Shown here in pieces: positions 16,683-25,792 of a DNA stretch of 64,000 nt. The stretch lies in the NCBI GenBank assembly GCA_021773635.1, contig JAJFJV010000017.1, forward strand, positions 1 to 64,000, written 5' to 3'. The notes under the pieces are model-generated. The model ran no database searches, was not told where the DNA came from, and saw only the letters and a program-made list of their open reading frames with translations. The DNA is from Gammaproteobacteria bacterium (GTDB taxonomy: Bacteria; Pseudomonadota; Gammaproteobacteria; HK1). The position numbers were made by a program, and so were the translations under genes. Within the stretch, counting starts at the first letter, position 1. Each line of letters opens with the position of its first letter.

Positions 16683-18155
16683 ATGAACGAGAGCCGCAAA
16701 TGTCCTCTAACCAGCGCCAATGGCGCGCCGATAGCAGAAGATCAGAACAGTATTACCGCGGGTGAGCGAGGCCCACTGACCTTTGATAACTGGCGAGTGT
16801 TCGAAAAACTCGCCCATTTTAATCGTGAGCGCATCCCCGAACGGGTGGTGCATGCACGGGGTACGGGCGCCTATGGCACCTTCACATTAAGCAGGGACAT
16901 GGCGGATTACACCCTTGCCAGCTTCCTCCAGGGAAAGGGCAAACAGACCGAGGTCTTTGTACGTTTTTCCACCGTGGGCGGCGGACAGGACTCCAGTGAC
17001 TATGCTCGGGATCCCAGAGGCTTCGCCATCAAGTTCTACACCGGAGAAGGCAACTTCGACGTGGTCGGTAACAATACGCCCGTGTTCTTCCTGCGAGATC
17101 CCGTCAAATTCCCGGATTTTGTGCATTCACAAAAGAAAAACCCGGCTACGAACCTCCCCAATCCAGCGGCAATGTATGAATTCTGGGCCCACAGCCCGCA
17201 ATCGCTGCACCAGATGACCATCCTGATGTCTGACCGCGGAATTCCAGCCTCTTACCGGCATATGCATGGCTTTAGCTCACACACCTTGAGCTTCTGGAAC
17301 GCGCAGGGTGAGCGCTACTGGGTGAAGTGGCACTTCAAGACAAACCAGGGGATCAGAAATCTCACCGATGAAGAGGCCGCCAAAATGCCCTCATTTGGCG
17401 CCCAGCAGGATCTCGTCGAGGCCATAAACCAGAAGGATTATCCGGGCTGGACGGTGAAGGTGCAGATCATGACCGAAGAGCAGGCCAGGAGTTGCGAGAT
17501 CAATCCCTTTGACCTGACCAAGGTATGGCCTCACGCAGACTTCCCCCTGATCGAGATCGGTCAGCTGGAACTCAACCGGAATGTGCGGAATTATTTTGCC
17601 GAGACAGAGCAGGCCACCTTCAGCCCGGGCAATTTTGTTCCTGGCATCAGTGCCTCTCCAGACAAAATGTTGCAGGCACGAATACTGGCCTATCCCGATG
17701 CCCACCGCTACCGGGTAGGCGCCAACGCAAGCCAGTTGCCGGTCAACTCACCGCGCTGTCCCTTCCACCATTACCAGCGCGACGGCGCCATGGCCGGAAT
17801 GCCACCAGCCTTTGGTACCGATAACAATCAGGGTGACGGAGTCAATTTCTATCCCAACGACCGCATTGGTGATGGTGCGCCCGCGCCAGTACCGGAAGTT
17901 ACGGAATCCCCCATGCCCATCCTCGGCGAGGCCTGGATAAAAGCCTATGATACCCAGCACGAGGACAACTTCACCCAGGCTGGTGCCCTGTATCAATTGA
18001 TGTCCGAGGACCAGAAAAACCAGCTGGCACAGAATATCGCCGGTGGGCTGATACACGCGTCCGCAAGTGTGCAGCAACGACTCCTGGCTCAGTTTGGCGA
18101 GGCCGATCCGGATTACGCGGCACGGGTGCAACAGGCCATGGCCGCAATGGCCTGA
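16683..18155 (+). CDS. Monofunctional heme catalase
   Basis: 490 residues, a small-subunit (clade 3-like) catalase that disproportionates hydrogen peroxide. Active-site His is in RVVHARG (about 55), Asn in VVGNNTPVFF (about 128) and the heme-ligand Tyr in RILAYPDAHRYRVG (about 337). The N-terminal PLTSANGAPIAEDQNS and the NADPH-binding region are conserved. It lies downstream of rubrerythrin and rubredoxin, behind oxyR, and is followed by two strong hairpins. Start ATG with GAGGAAACGATC before it. Confidence 0.96.
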   Translation: MNESRKCPLTSANGAPIAEDQNSITAGERGPLTFDNWRVFEKLAHFNRERIPERVVHARGTGAYGTFTLSRDMADYTLASFLQGKGKQTEVFVRFSTVGGGQDSSDYARDPRGFAIKFYTGEGNFDVVGNNTPVFFLRDPVKFPDFVHSQKKNPATNLPNPAAMYEFWAHSPQSLHQMTILMSDRGIPASYRHMHGFSSHTLSFWNAQGERYWVKWHFKTNQGIRNLTDEEAAKMPSFGAQQDLVEAINQKDYPGWTVKVQIMTEEQARSCEINPFDLTKVWPHADFPLIEIGQLELNRNVRNYFAETEQATFSPGNFVPGISASPDKMLQARILAYPDAHRYRVGANASQLPVNSPRCPFHHYQRDGAMAGMPPAFGTDNNQGDGVNFYPNDRIGDGAPAPVPEVTESPMPILGEAWIKAYDTQHEDNFTQAGALYQLMSEDQKNQLAQNIAGGLIHASASVQQRLLAQFGEADPDYAARVQQAMAAMA

Positions 18156-18170
18156 CATGGGAGCAATGGA

Positions 18171-18244
18171 GCCAATAAGGGCGCCGCACTAACAACGCCC
18201 TTATTGGCGCTTCCTTCACCCGTGCCACCCGCACGGGTGAAGGA
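18171..18244 (+). terminator. Double hairpin between catalase and xseA
   Basis: Two stable inverted repeats in tandem: GCCAATAAGGGCG/CGCCCTTATTGGC and TCCTTCACCCGTGC/GCACGGGTGAAGGA. They separate the peroxide block from xseA. T-tracts are short. Confidence 0.65.
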
Positions 18245-18313
18245 TATGGAACCCCGGTCCGTTATACTGCCCGCCTGAATTCCCTCGCAGGCAATCCTGC
18301 CAAACCCGGATCC

Positions 18314-19669
18314 GTGAACGAGCCCAACCAGTCCCAGCGCGATATCTACACCGTCTCCCGCCTCAATCAGGCGGTACGCGGGCTGCTGGAGAGCCACTTC
18401 CCGCTGCTCTGGGTTGGCGGAGAAATCTCCAATCTTGCCCGCCCCCGTTCCGGTCATATTTATTTCACCCTGAAGGACGAGTCTGCTCAGGTGCGCTGTG
18501 CCATGTTTCGCGGTTTCAACCGCCATCTGGCTTTTCAACCCACCGAGGGTATGGAAGTACTGGTGCGCGGCCGGGTCGGCCTCTACCCGGAGCGGGGTGA
18601 TTACCAGCTCATCGTCGAATATATGGAGGAAGCCGGGGAAGGGGCACTCCGCCGCGCCTTCGAGGCACTGAAGCGACGCCTCTCCATTGAAGGCCTGTTT
18701 GATACAGAGCACAAGCAGCCGCTGCCCGCGATCCCACACCGCATTGGCCTGATCACCTCCCCCACCGGGGCCGCGCTACGCGACCTGCTGAGCGTGCTTG
18801 GACGGCGCTTTCCCGCCACCAAAATCATCATCTACCCGGTCCCGGTGCAGGGCGCGGGAGCGGCGGAAGCGATCACCCGCATGCTGGAGCTGGCCAATGC
18901 ACGGCAGGAATGCGATGTACTGGTGTTGGCCCGCGGTGGCGGCTCACTGGAGGATCTCTGGGCCTTTAACGATGAGGGCCTGGCCCGGGCAATTCACGCC
19001 GGGAAAATTCCACTGGTTACCGGCATCGGTCACGAAGTGGATTTCAGCATTGCCGACTTCGTTGCCGATCAACGCGCCGCCACACCCTCTGCGGCGGCTG
19101 AGCTCATCGTTCCGGATGGCGGGGAATTTAGCCAGCATATAGTGCAGCTGGAAACCCGCCTGACACACCGATTCCGTGAACGTATTCAAACTCACCGGGA
19201 AAACCTGCAATGGCTCACACGCAGCCTGCGCCATCCACGCTTGCATTTACAGGATCTCACCCAGCGCTGTGACCAGCTGGGGCTGCGTCTGCAACAGGCA
19301 ATCCAGGCGGTACTACCGCGACAGCAAAACCGCCTGCTTACCCTGAATGGCCGTTTGGATCAGCGGGCCCCGGGCGAAGGCATCCGTAACCACCGGTTGG
19401 TTGTAGAGCGGTTGACCCATCGCCTCACCGAACTGACCGGCGGCCATATGGCCAACCGGCTGAATAACCTGGGTCGACTTAACCACACCCTGCAGGCCCT
19501 CAATCCCCTTAAAACCCTGGAACGTGGTTATGCCATCGTGACCCACGGCCCGAACCAGCAGATTCTGCGCGACAGTCGGAAGGTCAAAGCCGGTGGGCAC
19601 ATTCATGCTCGCCTGGCCCATGGCCAGTTGCACGGTACCGTGGATGAGGTGGAAACCGATGAAGGCTAG
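18314..19669 (+). CDS. xseA: Exodeoxyribonuclease VII large subunit
   Basis: 451 residues, GTG start. Catalytic subunit of ExoVII, which degrades single-stranded DNA to oligonucleotides. The N-terminal OB fold (YTVSRLNQAVRGLLESHFPLLWVGGEISN; FTLKDESAQVRCAMFRG in outline) binds DNA. The catalytic core contains ITSPTGAALRDLL, VLARGGGSLEDLWAFNDE and TGIGHEVDFSIADFVADQRA with conserved Asp/His residues. A long coiled-coil region follows, and the end ERGYAIVTHG ... GTVDEV is typical of XseA. The stop overlaps the start of the LytM-type gene. The small subunit xseB is not in the window. Confidence 0.95.
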   Translation: MNEPNQSQRDIYTVSRLNQAVRGLLESHFPLLWVGGEISNLARPRSGHIYFTLKDESAQVRCAMFRGFNRHLAFQPTEGMEVLVRGRVGLYPERGDYQLIVEYMEEAGEGALRRAFEALKRRLSIEGLFDTEHKQPLPAIPHRIGLITSPTGAALRDLLSVLGRRFPATKIIIYPVPVQGAGAAEAITRMLELANARQECDVLVLARGGGSLEDLWAFNDEGLARAIHAGKIPLVTGIGHEVDFSIADFVADQRAATPSAAAELIVPDGGEFSQHIVQLETRLTHRFRERIQTHRENLQWLTRSLRHPRLHLQDLTQRCDQLGLRLQQAIQAVLPRQQNRLLTLNGRLDQRAPGEGIRNHRLVVERLTHRLTELTGGHMANRLNNLGRLNHTLQALNPLKTLERGYAIVTHGPNQQILRDSRKVKAGGHIHARLAHGQLHGTVDEVETDEG

Positions 19670-20492
19670 CGCGCTCGCTCCACTCCTCGGCTCACTCCTG
19701 TTCAGCAGTATTGCCATCGCCAACCCGCTGCCCCGGACTGCGGCAGTGCCGGGCGGCGTAATCTCCATCAAACTGGAAACAAATACTGAAATAGCCCCGA
19801 AGGCCTACTACAAAGGGCAACGCCTGATGGTGGTACGAGCGGGCCAGCACTGGCACGCCCTGGCGGGAATAGCGCTCTCCACCACACCGGGCAAGCAGGC
19901 GGTTCGGATTCGTGAGGGCAAAAAAGAACGTCGCATTGCCTTCACGGTTCAGCCCAAGACCTATCCCAGCCAGCACATCACCCTGAAGGACAAGAACAAG
20001 GTCACACCGGACAAACAGACCCTCAACCGTATCTTCGGGGAAAAAAAGGAGATTAATGCGGCCCTGGATAGCTGGCGCAATCAGGCGCCCGCCGCGCTGG
20101 ATTTGATGCTGCCGATTAAGGGCCGGGTCAGTGGACCTTATGGACGCCGTCGCTATTTCAACGGCAAGCCCCGCAAGCCCCACAGCGGACTCGACATTGC
20201 CGCACCGCTCGGCACCCCGGTACAGGCCGCTCAAACGGGCACCGTGATCAACACCGGGGATTATTTTTTCAACGGCAAGGCAATCTTTCTCGATCACGGA
20301 CAGGGTTGGCTAACGGTCTACTTCCACCTCAATCGCATCGACGTAAAACCGGGCCAGCAAGTAGCGCAGGGGGAAATCATCGGCGCTGTAGGCATGACGG
20401 GCCGAGCCACCGGCCCCCATTTGCACTGGGGCGTCGGCCTCAATCGGGCCATGGTAGACCCAGGCCTGTTTCTAGCTACACCCCTTGAGTAG
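19659..20492 (+). CDS. M23 (LytM-type) peptidoglycan endopeptidase
   Basis: 277 residues from the ATG at 19659, which overlaps the last codons of xseA and has GAGGTGG before it. The signal peptide ends near AIANP. The N-terminal half is a beta-rich domain with a lysine-rich stretch; the C-terminal half is the peptidase with the zinc motifs HSGLDIAAPLGTPV (H-x3-D) and HLHWG. All metal ligands are present, so it is predicted active against peptide cross-links in the periplasm. The layout is that of secreted M23 proteins encoded with xseA in several gammaproteobacteria. Confidence 0.9.
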   Translation: MKASALAPLLGSLLFSSIAIANPLPRTAAVPGGVISIKLETNTEIAPKAYYKGQRLMVVRAGQHWHALAGIALSTTPGKQAVRIREGKKERRIAFTVQPKTYPSQHITLKDKNKVTPDKQTLNRIFGEKKEINAALDSWRNQAPAALDLMLPIKGRVSGPYGRRRYFNGKPRKPHSGLDIAAPLGTPVQAAQTGTVINTGDYFFNGKAIFLDHGQGWLTVYFHLNRIDVKPGQQVAQGEIIGAVGMTGRATGPHLHWGVGLNRAMVDPGLFLATPLE

Positions 20493-20512
20493 GCGGACCA
20501 TGTCCGCCCTAC
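20490..20512. repeat. Small palindromic unit GGCGGAC-N3-GTCCGCC
   Basis: Begins in the stop codon of the M23 gene and lies between convergent genes; a related GGCGGACATGGTCC piece is found after msrP near 44560. Probably a short dispersed palindrome, possibly serving as a transcript end. Confidence 0.5.
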
Positions 20513-20522
20513 AACCGATCCT

Positions 20523-22016
20523 CTATGCGGAGGCACTCCTGATCTCCGGGTAGGGATATAGCTCTTCCAGCCCCACGCTCTTTCCCACCCGCTGCACGAT
20601 GCGCGCATGCTCACGTCGAAATTGCCGTGCGTGCGCCAGCCCGCAGGAGTGCGCAATCACATTGACCTCGTGGTCCACCCAGTGGGCATAGGTTGCCACC
20701 CGCTTGGCCTTTTCCTCCACGTCCAGCCCCTTTTGCAGGCGGGGATTCTGGGTGGTAATGCCCGTCGGACAAGTGTCCAGATGGCACTGCAACGATTGTA
20801 TACAACCCAGGGAAAACAGGAATCCACGGGCCGAAACGGCTACGTCGGCACCCAGGCATAATGCCCAGGCCACGTTCGCCGAGGTCAGCAACTTGCCCGA
20901 GGCCACCACACGGATACGCTCACGTAAGCCGTACTCCACCAATATATCTACCACCGCCGGCAGCGCCTCGCGTAGCGGTAATCCCATGTGATCTGCAAGC
21001 ACCTGAGGCGCTGCACCCGTCCCACCCTCAGAGCCGTCCACAGTAACAAAATCAGGTGCCGAGGCCGTACCCCGCCGCACAATGGCATCGCACAAGGCAC
21101 GGAATTGCCGGCCACTACCTAGCGCAAACTTGATACCTACCGGCCGCCCGCTGACCTCACGTACCCGCTGAATCATGTCCAGCAGATCGTCATTATTGGC
21201 AATTTCCTTATGCCGATTTGGGCTACTCGACGGCTTGCCCTCGGGAATCCCCCGGATGGCTGCAATCTCCGCCGTCACCTTATGACCGGGTAATACCCCA
21301 CCCTTGCCCGGTTTAGCGCCTTGAGAAAGCTTGATTTCAAAGGCCCGCACCCGCTCCGGCACATTACGGATGCGCTCGTCGCTCAAATTGCCATGCTCGT
21401 CACGCAGACCGTATTTGGCGGTACCGATCTGGTGGATAAGATCACAATTTCCCTCCAGATGATAAGGGGAAAGCCCGCCTTCCCCGGTGTTCATCCAGAT
21501 TCCGGCCTGCGCAGCCCCCTGGGACAAAGCCCCCACGGCCCGGCCCGACAGGGCACCAAAGCTCATACCCGATATATTCAGAATGCCCCGACTCTCGAAG
21601 GGACGGGGACAGTCAGGGCCGATAATCAATGGCGGCATGTTTTCCGCATCTTCTTCGAGGACCGGAAAGGCGTCGTTAACGAACAGCACCGAGCCCGATT
21701 GGCGCAAGTCATTGGAAGAGCCAAAGCCGATGAGCGGACTGATGTCCTTGGCAGTACGGTAGACCCAGTTGCGCGTAGCGCGGTTGAAGGGCATTTCCTC
21801 GCGGTCGTGGGCGAAAAAATACTGGCGGAAATAGTCCCCCTGACGCTCGAGAAAATAGCGCATACGCCCGATGACGGGAAAGTTCCGCCGTACCGCATGT
21901 TTGCTCTGCACCACATCCTGCACAAACATGAACAGCACAAACAGCATGACAATGCCGGAAGCCCATCCCATGACCACAAAGATGTCTGTCGCGGTTACGG
22001 TGAAACTTGTATCCAT
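20523..22016 (-). CDS. FMN-binding GltB-like protein (glutamate synthase family)
   Basis: 497 residues. An N-terminal membrane helix (about 11-33, IFVVMGWASGIVMLFVLFMF) anchors a cytoplasmic FMN barrel related to the central domain of glutamate synthase large subunit. Family features are NISGMSFGALSGRAVGALS, the Lys in FEIKLSQGAKPGKGG, VTVDGSEGGTGAAP, and the cysteine cluster CIQSLQCHLDTCPTG (C-x5-C-x4-C), which holds a 3Fe-4S centre in GltB. There is no glutaminase domain, so it cannot be a complete glutamate synthase by itself; the physiological substrate of this stand-alone family is not established. It is followed by a palindrome and preceded by the amtB terminator, so it is probably its own transcription unit. 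Confidence 0.85.
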   Translation of the reverse strand: MDTSFTVTATDIFVVMGWASGIVMLFVLFMFVQDVVQSKHAVRRNFPVIGRMRYFLERQGDYFRQYFFAHDREEMPFNRATRNWVYRTAKDISPLIGFGSSNDLRQSGSVLFVNDAFPVLEEDAENMPPLIIGPDCPRPFESRGILNISGMSFGALSGRAVGALSQGAAQAGIWMNTGEGGLSPYHLEGNCDLIHQIGTAKYGLRDEHGNLSDERIRNVPERVRAFEIKLSQGAKPGKGGVLPGHKVTAEIAAIRGIPEGKPSSSPNRHKEIANNDDLLDMIQRVREVSGRPVGIKFALGSGRQFRALCDAIVRRGTASAPDFVTVDGSEGGTGAAPQVLADHMGLPLREALPAVVDILVEYGLRERIRVVASGKLLTSANVAWALCLGADVAVSARGFLFSLGCIQSLQCHLDTCPTGITTQNPRLQKGLDVEEKAKRVATYAHWVDHEVNVIAHSCGLAHARQFRREHARIVQRVGKSVGLEELYPYPEIRSASA

Positions 22017-22143
22017 AACTCTCCCCTCGTAATTCCCAAACTACTCCGGATTTCTAGCGGCCAGAGCTCGGAGAAACTTAAGGACACGGATACAAACTAA
22101 TCAGCCACTCCCATTATCTTCAGGAACGCCATGGAACCACCCG

Positions 22144-22178
22144 AAATAAAAAAAGGCCCCACCAGTGGCGGGGCCTTT
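22144..22178 (-). terminator. Terminator after amtB
   Basis: On the minus strand AAAGGCCCC/GGGGCCTTT forms a 9-bp stem with an 8-nt loop and runs into TTTTTTTATTTC. It lies 28 bp beyond the amtB stop codon. Confidence 0.92.
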
Positions 22179-22206
22179 GTACAGCACTTTAGTTTGAGTT
22201 AGTAAT

Positions 22207-23466
22207 CTAGGAAGAGGCGCCCCGACTACCTACAAATTCCGGGTAGGCCTCCAGCCCGCACTCGCCCACATCGACGCCTTCATACTCTTCTGCTTCACTG
22301 ACGCGGATGCCCATCACTTTCTTGATAAGAAACCACACCCCAAATGCAGTAACGAAGACCCACGACAGAATACTGGCGATACCGATAAGCTGCGCCAGCA
22401 GCGTAGCGTCCGGATTAGAAAGGATGACGGCGAGTATTCCCCAAATGCCAACCACGCCGTGTACCGAAATCGCGCCGACCGGGTCATCGATCTTGAACTT
22501 GTCCAGCGACAGTATGGAAAACACCACCAGCATTCCGCCCACCGCACCGATGACGGTGGCAAGTAACGGAGTAGGCGTGAGAGGTTCCGCGGTAATCGCC
22601 ACCAGCCCAGCCAGAGCCCCATTGAGTGCCATGGTCAAATCTGCCTTGCCAAATAACAACCGACTGGTAATCAATGCTGCCACCACCCCGCCGGCTGCCG
22701 CCATATTGGTATTGACGAAGACCATCGCCACGGAGTTGGCTTCGGCGATGTTGGAAAGCTTGAGTTCCGACCCGCCATTAAAACCGAACCATCCCATCCA
22801 GAGGATAAAGGTACCCAGGGTTGCCAGGGGCAGGTTGGCCCCGGGAATCGCCTTGATCTCGCCCTTGGAGCTGTACTTCCCTTTACGCGCACCCAGTAAC
22901 AACACACCAGCCAGAGCCGCTGCACCACCAGTCATGTGCACCACACCGGAGCCCGCAAAATCGAGAAAACCCAGCTGGTCAAGAAATCCACCGCCCCACT
23001 TCCAGTAACCCTGAACCGGATAGATGAAACCTGTCATCACCACCGCGAACAGCAGAAATGCCCACAATTTCATACGCTCGGCAACAGCACCGGAAACAAT
23101 CGACATCGCGGTAGCGACGAACACCACCTGAAAAAAGAAATCCGACAGCTTGGAGTAATAAGGTGCGCCGTCGCCACCGGCCAATACTGTTTTGGCCGTG
23201 TTCTCATCACCGATAAGAGCGCCAATTCCGGGAATCACCGCGTTCAAGCCATCGCCATACATGATCTGGTAACCCACCAGTAAATACATAATGCAGGAGA
23301 TGGCATACAGGGCGATATTCTTGGTCAGGATCTCGGCAGTATTCTTCGCCCGCACCAGACCCGCTTCGAGCATGGCAAAACCTGCCGCCATCCACATTAC
23401 CAACGCCCCGGATACCAGAAAGTAAAAGGTATCCAGTGCGTAGCTTAACTCCGTAATCGCTTCCAT
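22207..23466 (-). CDS. amtB: Ammonium transporter AmtB
   Basis: Inner-membrane ammonium channel, 419 residues from the ATG at 23466 with GAGG before it (an upstream in-frame start at 23502 is unlikely). Eleven membrane helices can be traced. The family signatures are present: DTFYFLVSGALVMWMAAGFAMLEAGLVR in outline at the start, the pore histidines in GSGVVHMTGG and ISVHGVVGIWG, and FGFNGGSEL. It follows glnK by 42 bp, the standard pairing in which the PII protein plugs AmtB when nitrogen is plentiful. A TorF-like porin precedes glnK. The acidic tail EAEEYEGVDVGECGLEAYPEF is typical of this subfamily. Confidence 0.96.
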   Translation of the reverse strand: MEAITELSYALDTFYFLVSGALVMWMAAGFAMLEAGLVRAKNTAEILTKNIALYAISCIMYLLVGYQIMYGDGLNAVIPGIGALIGDENTAKTVLAGGDGAPYYSKLSDFFFQVVFVATAMSIVSGAVAERMKLWAFLLFAVVMTGFIYPVQGYWKWGGGFLDQLGFLDFAGSGVVHMTGGAAALAGVLLLGARKGKYSSKGEIKAIPGANLPLATLGTFILWMGWFGFNGGSELKLSNIAEANSVAMVFVNTNMAAAGGVVAALITSRLLFGKADLTMALNGALAGLVAITAEPLTPTPLLATVIGAVGGMLVVFSILSLDKFKIDDPVGAISVHGVVGIWGILAVILSNPDATLLAQLIGIASILSWVFVTAFGVWFLIKKVMGIRVSEAEEYEGVDVGECGLEAYPEFVGSRGASS

Positions 23467-23508
23467 AATCTTTACCTCAATTAGTGTAAGACCGGGATTC
23501 ACTGCAAC

Positions 23509-23895
<387 letters not shown>

Positions 23896-23918
23896 TTAAC
23901 CACACCTCATACCCGCTC

Positions 23919-24599
23919 TCAGAAACTCTTGCTCCAGGAAACAAAAAACAGCGGGTCATCACCATTGGGATTACCGGCCTGCTTATCCGCCTTGGAGGCA
24001 CTGAGGCTAAAGTCGCCAAATTCCCCAGCACTCTTGCTCACATCGACCTGAAAATGCGTATAGTCGACTTCGCCAACGCCGGCCTTGCCGTCATCGTCAA
24101 ACCGGTACTGTCCCGCGGTCAGTGCAACGCCAAAATCCTGGGGAAGGTCGAAACTGAGGGCGCCGTAGTAGTAGAGATCGCCACCGCTAAACTGGGCTGG
24201 CGTGCTTGCATCACCATCCACGGTGTAATTGGCGCCCACCTTCAGCCACTTCCAGGAAGCGCTCGCCGCCAATTCCAGGAAATCGGCATTGGCAGAATCG
24301 GTATAGCCGTAGTAGATGGCACCAAGGTCATAGCCAACATCTCCCGCGTTACCGGCAAAGCCACCGTAGAGATCCAGTTCATAGCCGCCGGTGACATTGG
24401 AAACCCAGGTTCCCAGATAAAATCCGCTTTCATGCCCCCAGTCGATACCACCCGAAACTGCCGCGGAATTTCCGGTCTGACTAACCCCGCGCCAGATGTA
24501 ATCACTGGTAAAGCCGATATTTGCGGTGACCTCTGCGTTTACGAATGGCGAACCCGCCAGCAAACAGCTGACGGCCAGTAATCGTGTTGCCCTTTTCAT
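23919..24599 (-). CDS. TorF-family putative outer-membrane porin
   Basis: 226 residues with a signal peptide ending in FVNA. The mature protein alternates aromatic and polar residues in beta-strand pattern (ANIGFTSDYIWRGVSQTGN; FYLGTWVSNV; YELDLYGGF) and ends with ...FVSWSKSF, the terminal Phe used for outer-membrane barrel assembly. This matches the Gcw_chp/TorF putative porin family, whose opening FTSDYIWRGVSQT is diagnostic. Members are often placed next to glnK-amtB, suggesting a role in uptake of ammonium or small nitrogen compounds. The transport substrate is inferred from context only. Confidence 0.85.
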   Translation of the reverse strand: MKRATRLLAVSCLLAGSPFVNAEVTANIGFTSDYIWRGVSQTGNSAAVSGGIDWGHESGFYLGTWVSNVTGGYELDLYGGFAGNAGDVGYDLGAIYYGYTDSANADFLELAASASWKWLKVGANYTVDGDASTPAQFSGGDLYYYGALSFDLPQDFGVALTAGQYRFDDDGKAGVGEVDYTHFQVDVSKSAGEFGDFSLSASKADKQAGNPNGDDPLFFVSWSKSF

Positions 24600-24670
24600 G
24601 ACTTTTCCTCTGAATGGAGCGTTTTATGTAACCCGGGACCATCCCGGGAGCATCGCTCACAATCTTCTTT

Positions 24671-24687
24671 ATGCATTTGGCATGCCA
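24671..24687 (-). promoter_or_regulatory. Candidate sigma-54 promoter of the porin-glnK-amtB cluster
   Basis: Minus-strand TGGCATGCCAAATGCA has GG-N10-GC spacing and close match to TGGCACG-N4-TTGCA, about 75 bp before the porin start. Nitrogen-controlled glnK-amtB operons are known to use sigma-54 with NtrC. No clear NtrC site is visible. An inverted repeat CCCGGG-ACCAT-CCCGGG lies at 24632-24648 in the leader. Confidence 0.5.
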
Positions 24688-24950
24688 ACACAAATACACA
24701 TTAACTATCAATTAGTTATACCATTATAAGATCATTCTCCAAACGGCTAACGGGATAGTTTAAGGGCGTGCTGAAAGATACCTGCACCGAATTGGGGCGG
24801 ATGTGGCGGAAACAGAAATTCCTGCTAAGCGGGATACTCAGGAGGATGGGGAAACCCGTTTTGGCGGGATTTTCGGATCGGTAGCACCCTGGTTCAGGTC
24901 ATACCCATCCACCGCTATAGCCTCACGATGTTAGTCCGTCTTATCCGGCG
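24688..24950. other. Gene-free stretch between porin promoter and endonuclease gene
   Basis: Together with the promoter region this is a 351-bp gap. The left part is AT-rich (24690-24740). The rest has no frame longer than about 40 codons, no clear hairpin and no recognisable RNA gene. I see nothing more in it. Confidence 0.4.
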
Positions 24951-25790
24951 TCAAGGGACCCGATTGGGCTGGACGTCAGGCTGGAAGAAAAGCTCGCTGG
25001 GGCATCCATCACTCAGCGCACAGTGACTGCACCGGGGGTGGCGGCGCTTATCGCTCCCGCACTTCCTCGGCAATTGCTCCTGCATTGCCCTACTACCGTA
25101 CCTCCCTGTACGTATGTGCTCCGCGATATAAGGCCGTCCCTGGCCAAAACCGCTCCCGCACGTCCTGTGCTCCGCGATATAAGGCCGTCCCTGGCCAAAA
25201 CAGAGCTCTTTGGAATGGCGGACGATGAGTGCGTGGTATTCACCGTATAGCACCGGATCGGGCGGGAGCCTGGATTCAAAGTGTGCACGTAATATTTCGT
25301 AACCTTCATCACCCTGAATCAGACCAAGACGGGAAAATAGCCGGCGGGTATAAGCATCTATAACAAATACTGGCCGTTCATAGGCATAGAGAAGGATGTC
25401 GTCAGCGGTCTCCGGACCCACGCCGTTAATGGAGAGGAGTTGTGAACGCAACTCACCGGTTTCCATGCTGCGCTGGACCTCGAAACCACCAGAGGAGAGA
25501 TACCAGGCACAGAAATTTTGCAGACGGCGGGCTTTGAGATTGAAGTAACCCACGGGACGGAGTACTTCCGCAAGCCTGGCTCCCGCCATGACGGAGATGG
25601 TGTTGGCACTAAGGCCACCCATGGCCCGAAGCCTGGCGATGGCCTTTTCTACGTTGCCCCAACTGGTGTTCTGGGTGAGCACGGCACCCACCATGACTTC
25701 GAATGGCGTTTCCGCGGGCCACCAGTGTTGAGGCCCCCAAGTATGATAAAGGGCGTCGTAGACGGTCTGCAGCTTTTGCTTTTCAGTCAC
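24951..25790 (-). CDS. Endonuclease III-like DNA glycosylase with in-frame repeat insertion
   Basis: 279 residues; relatives in this HhH-GPD subfamily are near 220-230. The helix-hairpin-helix is SINGVGPETADDILLYAY and the catalytic Asp is in VFVIDAYTRR (Asp145). The Lys of bifunctional EndoIII is replaced (GVGPETA), as in monofunctional MagIII-like glycosylases. The C-terminal iron-sulfur loop has Cys197 and then, 57 residues later, Cys254, Cys257 and Cys263. Residues 198-247 are encoded by the dispersed hairpin repeat; removing them restores C-x6-C-x2-C-x5-C. The gene starts 2 bp after rluB and is the last of the yciO-to-rluB operon. Activity of the enlarged protein is unknown. Confidence 0.85.
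   Translation of the reverse strand: MTEKQKLQTVYDALYHTWGPQHWWPAETPFEVMVGAVLTQNTSWGNVEKAIARLRAMGGLSANTISVMAGARLAEVLRPVGYFNLKARRLQNFCAWYLSSGGFEVQRSMETGELRSQLLSINGVGPETADDILLYAYERPVFVIDAYTRRLFSRLGLIQGDEGYEILRAHFESRLPPDPVLYGEYHALIVRHSKELCFGQGRPYIAEHRTCGSGFGQGRPYIAEHIRTGRYGSRAMQEQLPRKCGSDKRRHPRCSHCALSDGCPSELFFQPDVQPNRVP
25050..25199 (-). repeat. Hairpin repeat array, copy 2, inside the glycosylase gene
   Basis: On the minus strand the unit GGCC-AGGGAC-GGCC, TTATATCGCGGA, GCAC-...-GTGC appears twice, then GTAC-AGGGAG-GTAC. It is the family seen at 11122 and 51771. The 150 bp are exactly 50 codons, without a stop, and each repeat encodes FGQGRPYIAEH. The target frame is therefore kept. Confidence 0.88.
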
Positions 25791-25792
25791 CG

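Noticed and set aside
21321-22100. Plus-strand ORF opposite the GltB-like gene, and similar long ORFs at 25946-26890 and 12290-12931
   Set aside because: Antisense shadows of well-supported genes with no coding signature of their own.
24760-24950. Possible tRNA or small gene in the gap left of the glycosylase
   Set aside because: No cloverleaf can be drawn and the longest frame is about 40 codons with no similarity.
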